Below the pieces are notes generated by a model that saw nothing but the letters and a program-made list of their open reading frames with translations, did not search any database and was not told the origin of the DNA. Positions 16,382 through 24,425 of a stretch of 64,000 nt of DNA are shown here, piece after piece. The stretch spans positions 1 through 64,000 of the forward strand of contig JAGAJN010000008.1 of the NCBI GenBank assembly GCA_017828975.1, given 5' to 3'. Source of the DNA: Oscillospiraceae bacterium. Its GTDB lineage: Bacteria > Bacillota > Clostridia > Oscillospirales > Ruminococcaceae. A program made the translations under genes and the position numbers. Numbering within the stretch: position 1 is the stretch's first letter; each line of letters starts with the position of its first letter.

Positions 16382-17874
16382 CTGTTTCTCCTCTTAACGC
16401 ATACCACTATGCAGGTAATAATTATCGCCACGGGTATAAGCACGATGAATACTATCAGATTAACGGCAAGCTCCTTATCCGTTCTCTCAAAGGTCTTGCT
16501 TGTAAAATCCTTTGGGACGATGGTAATACCGTTTTCCTTGCCTGTCATAGTGTTGACGGCTTCAACGAACAGTTCACCGTTGTTGATGTAGGAAAGCTGC
16601 GTCAGGTACTCGTCCAGCATCATGCTTGAGCCGACAGCAAGCACGTTGCTGTAAATCTGCTCATTGTTTTCGTTCCATACGAACTTCCTGCCCATTACCA
16701 TAAGGTCATAGCTCTTTTCAACTATCTGTGACTCGTCCAGTCTGCCGTCCTCGGTAAGCATTTCCTCGGAAACCACATAGCCCGTATCATAGCTGGAAAG
16801 AATTACCTCTGTGCTTCTTGTATCCTTAGTTTCAAAGAGAACATCAACGGGTCTTGACAACGGAACAACAACAGACAGAGAAGGCTGAGCCAGCTTTGCC
16901 GAATAATTCTCGTTGATTTCAGCCGTATAAATAGCGGGAATAGTTCCGCCGATGCTTGTTAGATTTTCCGTGTTAGTATCGTAAACAACACCGTTTCCGA
17001 CCTTTATTCCCCATTCGGCCAGAAATGCGTCAATATTGGGGGTAGGCTTCTGCTCGTAATCAGCGATGTAGATAAGATTTTTGCCCAGCTGTCCGCCGTT
17101 GTCGAGGAAGGTGTAAAGCTTTTTGATTACTTCCTCGGGATAGTCATTGAGGGGTGCGATCATAACGATAATGTCCGCTTCTTCGGGAATTGCCTCAGTA
17201 AGCGGATCGCAGCTTACAACGTCATAGCCATTATCGTTGAACATATTCTCATAATAGCTGATGGATTGAGTTGCGGAATCGGTGGTGAAAATGCAGGCAG
17301 TCATGGGATTAGCATCGGTAACATACATAATGTTGGACGTAAACACCTGCTCCGCCTTTGAGGAAACGACAGTCATAGTGGGCTGTCCTGTGGTGTAATA
17401 GGTGGAATAATCCGTTTCGATATTGAAAAGGTCAATAGCCGAGGTAACTCTTATCTTGTTGTTTGCCTCGATAACAATATCGCCTTCGTCAATGCTGCCC
17501 TTGTATATCTCGCTGTATCTGTTGACATAGGTAGGGTCCTTTGTCATATTTACAAATTCCAGAGAGATATTGTCCGACCAGATGACATACTTTTTCAGTA
17601 TCTCATACGCCTGCTTATAGTAAACGCTGCCCGATGCAAACACCTGCTCGTCCGCCATAACGACGATCTTTACGGGCTGGTCGATAGTGGCAAGATAATC
17701 CTTGGTTTCCTGAGTTATCTCGAAGGTCTTTCCGGGTGTCATATCAAGGCTCAGATTTGTGCGCTTGCCAAGCTGTGCCACAACGACATTCAGCAGCACC
17801 ACCAGAACAATGACAACAACGGTAACAGCAGTCGCCATTGAGCCGTATTTGAAACGCTTTTTATTAATACTCAT
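16378..17874 (-). CDS. GldG-family ABC-transport auxiliary protein
   Basis: This 498-residue protein has an N-terminal membrane helix (about 14-34, with TAVTVVVIVLVVLLNVVVA) and a C-terminal one (about 468-492, LIVFIVLIPVAIIITCIVVC). Between them lies the GldG/DUF7088 region: SLDMTPGKTFEITQETKDYL near the start and an ABC-type uncharacterised transport domain with VMIAPLNDYPEEVIKKLYTFLDNGGQLG. It is expected to sit outside the membrane beside the permease. Translational coupling to the DUF4340 gene and a 15-nt gap to the permease support one complex. Confidence 0.87.
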   Translation of the reverse strand: MSINKKRFKYGSMATAVTVVVIVLVVLLNVVVAQLGKRTNLSLDMTPGKTFEITQETKDYLATIDQPVKIVVMADEQVFASGSVYYKQAYEILKKYVIWSDNISLEFVNMTKDPTYVNRYSEIYKGSIDEGDIVIEANNKIRVTSAIDLFNIETDYSTYYTTGQPTMTVVSSKAEQVFTSNIMYVTDANPMTACIFTTDSATQSISYYENMFNDNGYDVVSCDPLTEAIPEEADIIVMIAPLNDYPEEVIKKLYTFLDNGGQLGKNLIYIADYEQKPTPNIDAFLAEWGIKVGNGVVYDTNTENLTSIGGTIPAIYTAEINENYSAKLAQPSLSVVVPLSRPVDVLFETKDTRSTEVILSSYDTGYVVSEEMLTEDGRLDESQIVEKSYDLMVMGRKFVWNENNEQIYSNVLAVGSSMMLDEYLTQLSYINNGELFVEAVNTMTGKENGITIVPKDFTSKTFERTDKELAVNLIVFIVLIPVAIIITCIVVCVKRRNR

Positions 17875-17889
17875 TGCAATTACCTCCCA

Positions 17890-18597
17890 TTAACCCCAGC
17901 GGCGCTTTTCAAGCACACGCACTGTCAGGAAATTAAATATAAAGGCAACGCTCAGGAAGAATATAACGCTTCCGATATTGATAATGCCCGTTGTGAACTC
18001 GTAATATCTCGTATAGAACGAAAGGGACTGTAAAACGCTCTTGATAGGTGCAACAGTTACGGAAGCTGCAATTACATCTATCATATACATCAGCATATTG
18101 AAGATAAAGCCCACGATTGCCGAAACTATCTGATTTTCCGTCAGAACGGAAGCAAATATTCCCGCGGAAATAAATGCCATTCCCAGCAGCAGAAGTCCCA
18201 GCATATTGCCGAAAAATGTCGCAATGGACAGATTTCCCGCCATACCGTAAAGCACCAGCGCATAAATAATGTAAATTCCCATGGAAATGAGGAAAACCAC
18301 CATTGCCGCCAGATATTTTCCGAAAACTATCTCGAAAAGATTAACGGGAGCGGTCAGTAGTGCCTGTTCTGTTTTCTGCTTCTTTTCCTCGGAGAAAAGG
18401 CGCATTGTCAGCAGCGGCAGCAAAAACATCATAATGGTGAAAACCGTCGCAAACAGGTTGGACATTTCGGTAGTACCCGAATAAATATTGCCCATTACAA
18501 AGAAATATCCCGTGTAAACGTAGAAAACCGCTATGAAAATGTAAGCGATAGGAGATGTGAAATAAGCCTTCATCTCTCGTCTGAAAATTGCGCCCAT
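17890..18597 (-). CDS. ABC-2 type permease (GldF-like)
   Basis: A 235-residue polytopic membrane protein with six helices: about 15-40, 55-80, 100-130, 138-165, 170-195 and 205-228. It starts FRREMKAYFTSPIAYIFIAVF, the hallmark of GldF/NosY-type ABC-2 permeases, and carries the cytosolic segment RLFSEEKKQKTEQALLTAPV. It provides the membrane pore for the ATPase encoded just upstream; stop and start overlap as TAATG. Standard length, intact. Confidence 0.92.
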   Translation of the reverse strand: MGAIFRREMKAYFTSPIAYIFIAVFYVYTGYFFVMGNIYSGTTEMSNLFATVFTIMMFLLPLLTMRLFSEEKKQKTEQALLTAPVNLFEIVFGKYLAAMVVFLISMGIYIIYALVLYGMAGNLSIATFFGNMLGLLLLGMAFISAGIFASVLTENQIVSAIVGFIFNMLMYMIDVIAASVTVAPIKSVLQSLSFYTRYYEFTTGIINIGSVIFFLSVAFIFNFLTVRVLEKRRWG

Positions 18598-19625
18598 TAC
18601 TCCTCACTCTCCTTTTCTTCGCTGTTTTCCTCCGACATTTTGTCCAGCTCCTCAACAGCCTTTTCGGAAGCCTTTTCATTGGAAAGGACGACCTTTTCTC
18701 CCATGGTAATTTTAAGGAAGATGTCCTCCAGAGTAAGCTCGGTGTTCTTCATTCCGAGGATATACCAGCTTCTGTCCGCCACACGCTTGAACAGCTCCCT
18801 GCGGATATCCTTGCCCTCTGCGACCTCGATGTCATACTCGAAAATTCCCGGCTCTCTCTCCATATCCGCTCTTACCGTAACAACGCCGCTGATGCCCTTT
18901 ATCATCTTTTCGACCTCTTCCTTGGGACCGTCAATGCGGACAATAAGCTTGTTGTCGTTGGTGACAAGCTTTGTGAGATTTTCCGTGGTATCGTCCGCAA
19001 CGATAGTACCGTGGTCAATGATAATGATACGGTCGCAGGTAGCCTGTATCTCACTGAGGATATGGGACGAAAGGATAACCGTGTGCTTCTTGCCCAGCTT
19101 CTTGATAAGTGTCCTTATTTCGATTATCTGCATGGGGTCAAGTCCGACGGTAGGCTCGTCAAGGATAAGTATAGGCGGATTCCCCACCAGTGCCTGTGCC
19201 ATTCCCACACGCTGCTTGTAACCCTTTGACAGGTTCTTGATAATTCTGTCGTAAACATCGGTTATCTTAACCAGAGCGCAGATGTCCTCCAGATGCGCCT
19301 TGCGGGGCAGCTTGCACTTTTTCAGGTCATAGATGAAATTCAGATACTCCCTGACCGTCATATCAAGATAAAGGGGCGGCAGCTCGGGGAGATAGCCTAT
19401 CTCCTTCTTTGCCTTTGTGGGCTCTTCAAGAATGTCAACGCCGTTGATGAGAGCCTGTCCCTCGGTAGAGGAAATATATCCTGTGAGGATATTCATTGTA
19501 GTGGATTTTCCGGCACCGTTGGGTCCGAGAAAGCCGAGTATCTCACCGTCATTTACGGTAAACGACAGATCGTTCACGGCTTTTTTCTGACCGTAATGCT
19601 TAGTCAGATTTTTGACCTCGATCAT
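18597..19625 (-). CDS. ABC transporter ATPase (GldA/NatA-like)
   Basis: 342 residues with Walker A GPNGAGKST (about 36-44), Q-loop YLPELPPLY, signature LSKGYKQRVG, Walker B ILILDEPTVGLDP and the switch histidine in SSHILSEI. After ~220 residues it has the C-terminal extension of the CcmA/NatA group, plus a very acidic tail (SEENSEEKESEE). First gene of the Gld-like operon: a promoter lies at 19678-19705 and GGGAGG precedes the ATG. It powers the adjacent permease. Confidence 0.93.
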   Translation of the reverse strand: MIEVKNLTKHYGQKKAVNDLSFTVNDGEILGFLGPNGAGKSTTMNILTGYISSTEGQALINGVDILEEPTKAKKEIGYLPELPPLYLDMTVREYLNFIYDLKKCKLPRKAHLEDICALVKITDVYDRIIKNLSKGYKQRVGMAQALVGNPPILILDEPTVGLDPMQIIEIRTLIKKLGKKHTVILSSHILSEIQATCDRIIIIDHGTIVADDTTENLTKLVTNDNKLIVRIDGPKEEVEKMIKGISGVVTVRADMEREPGIFEYDIEVAEGKDIRRELFKRVADRSWYILGMKNTELTLEDIFLKITMGEKVVLSNEKASEKAVEELDKMSEENSEEKESEE

Positions 19626-19648
19626 TTATACAGTCCTCCCGAATTTGA

Positions 19649-19673
19649 CGGCAGAATTTTTTAAACCCTGCCG
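19649..19673. other. Leader hairpin of the Gld-like operon
   Basis: Six-base arms CGGCAG/CTGCCG lie within the 5' leader between the promoter and the ATPase ribosome site. There is no T-run, so it may stabilise the transcript rather than terminate gltX readthrough. Confidence 0.35.
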
Positions 19674-19677
19674 CCGC

Positions 19678-19705
19678 ATAATACATTATTAGTATACTCT
19701 GTCAA
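19678..19705 (-). promoter_or_regulatory. Promoter of the Gld-like ABC operon
   Basis: Consensus TTGACA and TATTAT with a 16-nt spacer on the minus strand, ~55 nt upstream of the ATPase ATG and just downstream of the gltX stop. No terminator for gltX is seen, so readthrough may also feed this operon. Confidence 0.6.
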
Positions 19706-19726
19706 TGTGAAAGGAAAGTGACAGAT

Positions 19727-21184
19727 TTAGGAGAGTTTAGCAATACCCTTCTTAATTCTCTCGATACTGTCAGCCTTGCCGATAACTGCGCAAAGCTCAA
19801 TACCGCCGCCGGGAGTGAACTGCTTACCGGAAACCGCAACTCTCAAAGGCCACAGCAGCCAGCCGTTCTTAACGCCCAGCTTTTCAATAAGCGCAAACAG
19901 CTCGGAGTGAATTTTCTCCTCGTTCCACTCATTTTCGGGAATAGCCTCCAGAACGGGCAGTATCTCGGTGAGAGCGGAAAGAGCGGTCTCCTCGTTGGTT
20001 TTCATCTTCTTGTGAACATAAAGAGCATTGTCATATTCGGGCAGAGCATCGATGAAATCCACCTGCTCGGGAATGTCAACGAACACCTCGGCTCTGGGCT
20101 GTAAGGTTCTCACCAGAACATCAATGTCAATATCCTCACGCTTAACGGTCTGACGGATATAGGGCAGAGCAGCCGCCTTGAAATCGTCAAAGCTCATTCT
20201 TCTGATATACTCCGCATTGATAGCCTTAAGCTTCATGGGGTCGAAAATTGCGGGAGATTTTGAAAGTCCGCTGATGCTGAATTCCTTCTTCAGTTCTTCA
20301 AGGGAGAATATCTCATTCTCACCCTTAGGTGCCCAGCCCAGCAGAGCAATGTAGTTGATGATAGCTTCAACCAGATAGCCCTTGTCAAGCAGGTCCTGGA
20401 AGGAAGCGTCGCCGTCACGCTTTGCAAGCTTATGCTGAGCGTCCTTCATAATATGCTCAACGTGGATATACTTGGGCGGTTCCCAACCAAATGCTTCATA
20501 CAACAGATTGTACTTAGGCGCAGAGGACAGATACTCATTTCCTCTTACAACGTGGGTGATACCCATAAGATGGTCGTCCACAACGTTTGCGAAATTATAG
20601 GTAGGCATACCGTCTGCTTTTATAAGAACCTGATCGTCCAGAGTGGAGTTCTCAACGGTAATATCTCCGTAAAGCTCATCGTGGAAAGTAGTCGTGCCCT
20701 CCTCGGGTATCTTCTGACGGATAACGTAAGGAACGCCCTCTGCAAGACGCTTTTCAACCTCTTCCTTGGAAAGCTTGCGGCAGTGTCCGTTATACTTTGT
20801 GGGCTGACCGGAAACCTGCTGTATCTTGTGCATTTCCTCCAGCTCCTCCTTGGTACAGAAGCAGTAGTATGCATGTCCGCTTTCAACCAGCTGTAAAGCG
20901 TAGTCCTTGAAAATTCCCATTCTTTCCGACTGGATATAAGGACCAACGGGACCGCCGATGTCGGGGCCTTCGTCCCAGATAAGGCCTGTCTGTCTGAGAG
21001 TGTTGTAGATGACCTCGGTAGCACCCTCAACGTATCTTTCCTGATCGGTATCCTCGATACGGAGAATGAATGTGCCGTCATTCTGCTTTGCAATAAGGTA
21101 TGTGTAAAGCGCAGTTCTCAGATTTCCGATGTGCATATAGCCCGTAGGACTGGGCGCAAATCTGGTTCTTACTTTTTTATCCAT
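19727..21184 (-). CDS. gltX: Glutamyl-tRNA synthetase
   Basis: 485 residues, class I synthetase that charges tRNA-Glu. The HIGH-type signature is in APSPTGYMHIGNLRTALYTYL (about residues 10-30 in two overlapping blocks), and the KMSKS-type loop appears as KLAKRDGDAS (about 250). The glutamate-specific LRIEDTDQERY block and a C-terminal anticodon-binding helical domain are present. No Zn-binding Cys cluster is conserved: only Cys-x-Cys around YYCFCTKEEL remains. It starts 15 nt after the ribF stop, so it is likely the last gene of the rimP-ribF transcript. Confidence 0.96.
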   Translation of the reverse strand: MDKKVRTRFAPSPTGYMHIGNLRTALYTYLIAKQNDGTFILRIEDTDQERYVEGATEVIYNTLRQTGLIWDEGPDIGGPVGPYIQSERMGIFKDYALQLVESGHAYYCFCTKEELEEMHKIQQVSGQPTKYNGHCRKLSKEEVEKRLAEGVPYVIRQKIPEEGTTTFHDELYGDITVENSTLDDQVLIKADGMPTYNFANVVDDHLMGITHVVRGNEYLSSAPKYNLLYEAFGWEPPKYIHVEHIMKDAQHKLAKRDGDASFQDLLDKGYLVEAIINYIALLGWAPKGENEIFSLEELKKEFSISGLSKSPAIFDPMKLKAINAEYIRRMSFDDFKAAALPYIRQTVKREDIDIDVLVRTLQPRAEVFVDIPEQVDFIDALPEYDNALYVHKKMKTNEETALSALTEILPVLEAIPENEWNEEKIHSELFALIEKLGVKNGWLLWPLRVAVSGKQFTPGGGIELCAVIGKADSIERIKKGIAKLS

Positions 21185-21199
21185 TTGACATTTGTCCTT

Positions 21200-22132
21200 T
21201 CAAAGTAAATTGTATTTGTATTCAAGATTTTTTACATATTCGGTATCGGCAGCAATTCGTGCAAAAAGCTCGTCAATACTGCCGAATTTCATCTCGGGAC
21301 GAACGAAATCGTACAGGGACACATTTACCCTCTGCCCGTAAAGATCGCCCTCGTACCCGATTATATATGTTTCCGCAAGCAGAGCGGAGTTTTTCTCCAC
21401 CGTCGGCTTGACACCTATGTTTGTGATCGAGCGGTAATTTTTGCCGTCTATCTCGGTAAACGACGCATAAACGCCGTATTTCGGAACGACCGTATTTTCG
21501 GGGAAAAGCTGGTTAATGGTCGGAAAATTCATCGTCCTCCCCAGCTCATGCCCGTGGATAACAGGCTCATATACCGAGTAAAAATGTCCCAGCAGCATAT
21601 TTGCTTCAAGCATCTTTCCCTCCCTGATAAGCTCCCTTATCCGTGTGGAGGAAACCTTCACACCGTCCACGGTTTCAACTGCAATAATATCGCAGAAAAT
21701 ACCGTACCGAGCGCCGCATATATCCGATAACAGCCGTGAATTGCCCTCCGCATTTCTTCCGAAGGTAAAATCCTTTCCGCAGAAAACCGCACCGCAGTTC
21801 ATCTTTTTTACAAGTATCTCCCGGATAAATTCCTCGGCGGACAAGTCCTTCAACTCGGCAAAACTCGGAGAATAAATATATTCAATGCCGCAGCTTCGGA
21901 AGAAATCCCGCTTCTGCCTGTCGGTCATTATCCTCTCGGAAGCACCGCTTTTGGACGTTACCGTGTTTGTGTCAAAGGTGAAAACAGCAGGCGCAAGCCC
22001 GTATTTTCTCGCCCTTTCCACCGCCCTTTTAATGACCTGTTTATGACCTCTGTGGCAGCCGTCAAACAATCCCAACGCCACCGAGGTCTTTTTTTCGGGA
22101 GGGCTTTGCAAATCAATCAGCTTATCTATCAA
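21200..22132 (-). CDS. ribF: Bifunctional riboflavin kinase / FAD synthetase
   Basis: 310 residues. The N-terminal nucleotidyltransferase domain has LGLFDGCHRGHKQVI (HxGH-like, about 21-35) and the ISSTRIRELI-like motif VSSTRIRELIREG; the C-terminal riboflavin kinase domain has RTMNFPTINQLFPEN and the family signature KYGVYASFTEIDG. It makes FMN, then FAD. The conserved location directly after truB agrees. It carries its own weak spacing only, so it is probably co-transcribed. Confidence 0.95.
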   Translation of the reverse strand: MIDKLIDLQSPPEKKTSVALGLFDGCHRGHKQVIKRAVERARKYGLAPAVFTFDTNTVTSKSGASERIMTDRQKRDFFRSCGIEYIYSPSFAELKDLSAEEFIREILVKKMNCGAVFCGKDFTFGRNAEGNSRLLSDICGARYGIFCDIIAVETVDGVKVSSTRIRELIREGKMLEANMLLGHFYSVYEPVIHGHELGRTMNFPTINQLFPENTVVPKYGVYASFTEIDGKNYRSITNIGVKPTVEKNSALLAETYIIGYEGDLYGQRVNVSLYDFVRPEMKFGSIDELFARIAADTEYVKNLEYKYNLL

Positions 22133-22147
22133 AAGCTTTTCCTCCCG

Positions 22148-23038
22148 TCAGAAATTTTTAAGTACCTTCAAAAGCCCGTCGCTGACAGCGCCTATACCCA
22201 GAAAGATACCGTCACAGCCGTAGACTGCCGCACGTTCGCCGTTCGCAGGGCTTGCATGAAGCCTTGAAGCGTCCAGCCGAACACCGTTGCGGTACATTTC
22301 CGTCTGACGTTCATTCAGATGTACCTGCGGGAGATAGCCGAACACCCGCTCAATGGGGATAACAAAGCTTTGAAAGCCCTGTCCGCTTTTTACAGCCTCG
22401 CTTATTTCATCGAGAGTGTGGCAAACGTCCAGCGTAAAACCGCAGGCGGACGTTCTCACGAGGGAAGTCATTATCCCGCCGCAGCGAAGCTCGGTGCCAA
22501 TGTCGTGGATAAGCGTTCTGATGTACGTTCCCTTTGAACAGGAAATTTCAAGACTTCCCTCCCCCGATTCGACGTCAAAGGAAAGCAGCTTCAGGGAATA
22601 AACAGTAATTGGACGGGGCTTGCGCTCCACCTCTATCCCCTTTCTCGCCAGCTCGTAAAGCCGCTGACCGTTTACCGAAACAGCGGAATACATCGGGGGG
22701 ATCTGCATAATATCTCCCCTGAATTTACCGAGAACCTCCTCTAAGCTTTCCTCGGTAATATCGGAAAAGTCCGATTTTGCGATTATTTCCCCCGTACTGT
22801 CCTGCGTATCGGTGACAAGTCCCAGCTTAAATCCCGCACGATATATCTTGTCGTGGTCGGGCAGCATATCGCAGGCTTTTGTAGCACTTCCGATAAAGAT
22901 GGGAAGAACGCCCTCTGCCATAGGGTCAAGAGTTCCTGCGTGACCTATCCGCCGCATTTTCAGAATACCTCTGAGCTTCGCAACAACATCAAACGAGGTA
23001 AAGCCTTTCGGCTTGTTAATGCAGATTATACCAGCCAT
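22148..23038 (-). CDS. truB: tRNA pseudouridine-55 synthase
   Basis: 296 residues. It modifies U55 in the T loop of tRNAs. Motif I INKPKGFTSFDVV (about 6-18), catalytic aspartate in HAGTLDPMAEGVL (about 37-48), YxAGFKLGLVTDTQDSTG, and GTYIRTLIHDIG near the middle are all present. A short PUA-like C-terminal domain follows. Its ATG overlaps the end of the DHH phosphoesterase gene by 13 nt, so the genes are coupled. Confidence 0.96.
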   Translation of the reverse strand: MAGIICINKPKGFTSFDVVAKLRGILKMRRIGHAGTLDPMAEGVLPIFIGSATKACDMLPDHDKIYRAGFKLGLVTDTQDSTGEIIAKSDFSDITEESLEEVLGKFRGDIMQIPPMYSAVSVNGQRLYELARKGIEVERKPRPITVYSLKLLSFDVESGEGSLEISCSKGTYIRTLIHDIGTELRCGGIMTSLVRTSACGFTLDVCHTLDEISEAVKSGQGFQSFVIPIERVFGYLPQVHLNERQTEMYRNGVRLDASRLHASPANGERAAVYGCDGIFLGIGAVSDGLLKVLKNF

Positions 23039-23994
23039 AAATCATATCCCAGCGCTTCTCCGACAACTGTCAGAATACGCCGTTTTACCTCCTCCGGAGT
23101 ACCGGTAAGCTGAGCGCCCGCCGCCTTCACGTGACCTCCGCCGCCAAGCTTGCGGCAGATCTCGGACACGTCCGCAGTTGTGGCGGAACGCATTGATATT
23201 TTGAAAATATTATTGGATTTCTGCTTGATGGTAACACCTATCTCAACATTTTCAAGCTGCACAGTCAGGGAAGCAAGTCCCTCAAACTCGGCAAGCTCAA
23301 TGCCGAAATCCTTTGTCAGCTCCTCGGTAATGGTTATCATTGAGCAGCGGTCGTCGAAATAGAATTCCATATTAGACATAACATACTGCTCTATCCTCAT
23401 TCTGTCCTTGCTCTTAACGTCAAACATCTTTCTGTTGATTATCGCATAGGGGACATTGTATCTGCTCATAAGCTCCGCCGCTATCTGATGACATCTGGGA
23501 GTTGTGTTTTCATACTTGAAACAGCCTGTATCGGTAGCAATTCCCGTGTAAAGGCAGGACGCAATGTAAGTATCCAGCTCCACGCCCATTTTCTCGTACA
23601 GTTCAAACATTATCTCGCAGGCAGCGGACGCATTGGCATTGAGCAGCGTTCTCTCCGCATATTCCGTATTGGAAATGTGATGGTCTATGCAGAGATTCAC
23701 ATATTCCGAATAATGCGCAAGACTGCGTCCCAAAAGCTTGCTGTCCGCCACATCAACGGCAACGATAGCCTCGGGCATAAACTTCATGGGCCGATAACCC
23801 TCATACATATTGTCATAACGGTGCGGAAACTCGTCGCTGCAAAGCACATTTGCCTTTTTGCCAAGCTTTCTCAGAACAGCACAAAGGGAAAATGCACTGC
23901 CGAGAGTATCCCCGTCGGGGCTTTGATGTGTCAGTATATGATAATTGTCATGGGCATAAATAAACTTTATTGCCTCGTCAAAATCAACTCGCAA
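23026..23994 (-). CDS. nrnA: DHH/DHHA1 phosphoesterase (NrnA-like oligoribonuclease/pAp phosphatase)
   Basis: 322 residues. The DHH domain has HQSPDGDTLGSAFSL (metal site), VAVDVADSKLLG, and the CIDHHISN motif with the family-defining DHH; the DHHA1 domain ends with KLGGGGHVKAAGAQ. This protein degrades very short RNA and dephosphorylates pAp, and in Firmicutes is often encoded between rbfA and truB, as here. NrnA type is a family-level call; the symbol is used by analogy. Confidence 0.9.
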   Translation of the reverse strand: MRVDFDEAIKFIYAHDNYHILTHQSPDGDTLGSAFSLCAVLRKLGKKANVLCSDEFPHRYDNMYEGYRPMKFMPEAIVAVDVADSKLLGRSLAHYSEYVNLCIDHHISNTEYAERTLLNANASAACEIMFELYEKMGVELDTYIASCLYTGIATDTGCFKYENTTPRCHQIAAELMSRYNVPYAIINRKMFDVKSKDRMRIEQYVMSNMEFYFDDRCSMITITEELTKDFGIELAEFEGLASLTVQLENVEIGVTIKQKSNNIFKISMRSATTADVSEICRKLGGGGHVKAAGAQLTGTPEEVKRRILTVVGEALGYDLWLV

Positions 23995-24017
23995 AGCTAT
24001 CCCCCCTGGTTAAATTT

Positions 24018-24425
24018 TTACTTGTCGCCGAGAGCGTCGCTTATCATTTTGGAGATCTCGGCGGAATGTTCGATAGAATTGTCTGCGATAAATTTCAGCT
24101 CGGGACATTTTCTCAGATGCAGCCTGTTACCGATCTCACGGCGGATAAAGCCCGACGCGCTTTCAAGCCCCTTGACTGCTGTTTTTGCGGACTCCATTCC
24201 CTCCAGCGAAGAGATATACGCCTTGAGATGGGAACCGTCCCCGGAAAGCTCGGTACGCACTACCGTGACCATACCCGATTTTACCCTCGGGTCCTTGATC
24301 TCGTTGCATATCATAGCCGAAAGCTCTCTTTTAATGTCCTCTGAAAGTCTGCTGTTTTTAAAATTAGCCATAATATCTCCTTTTGTATGGGGCGGCAGAA
24401 TATTTCCCGCCGCCCGCAGGATCAA
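24018..24425 (-). CDS. rbfA: Ribosome-binding factor A
   Basis: 135 residues, the KH-fold 30S maturation and cold-shock factor. Typical motifs: [25 protein letters not shown] at the start in overlapping parts, [20 protein letters not shown], and [25 protein letters not shown], followed by an acidic tail ([10 protein letters not shown]). Its start overlaps the infB stop by 4 nt, the classical infB-rbfA arrangement. Confidence 0.95.
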   Translation of the reverse strand: MILRAAGNILPPHTKGDIMANFKNSRLSEDIKRELSAMICNEIKDPRVKSGMVTVVRTELSGDGSHLKAYISSLEGMESAKTAVKGLESASGFIRREIGNRLHLRKCPELKFIADNSIEHSAEISKMISDALGDK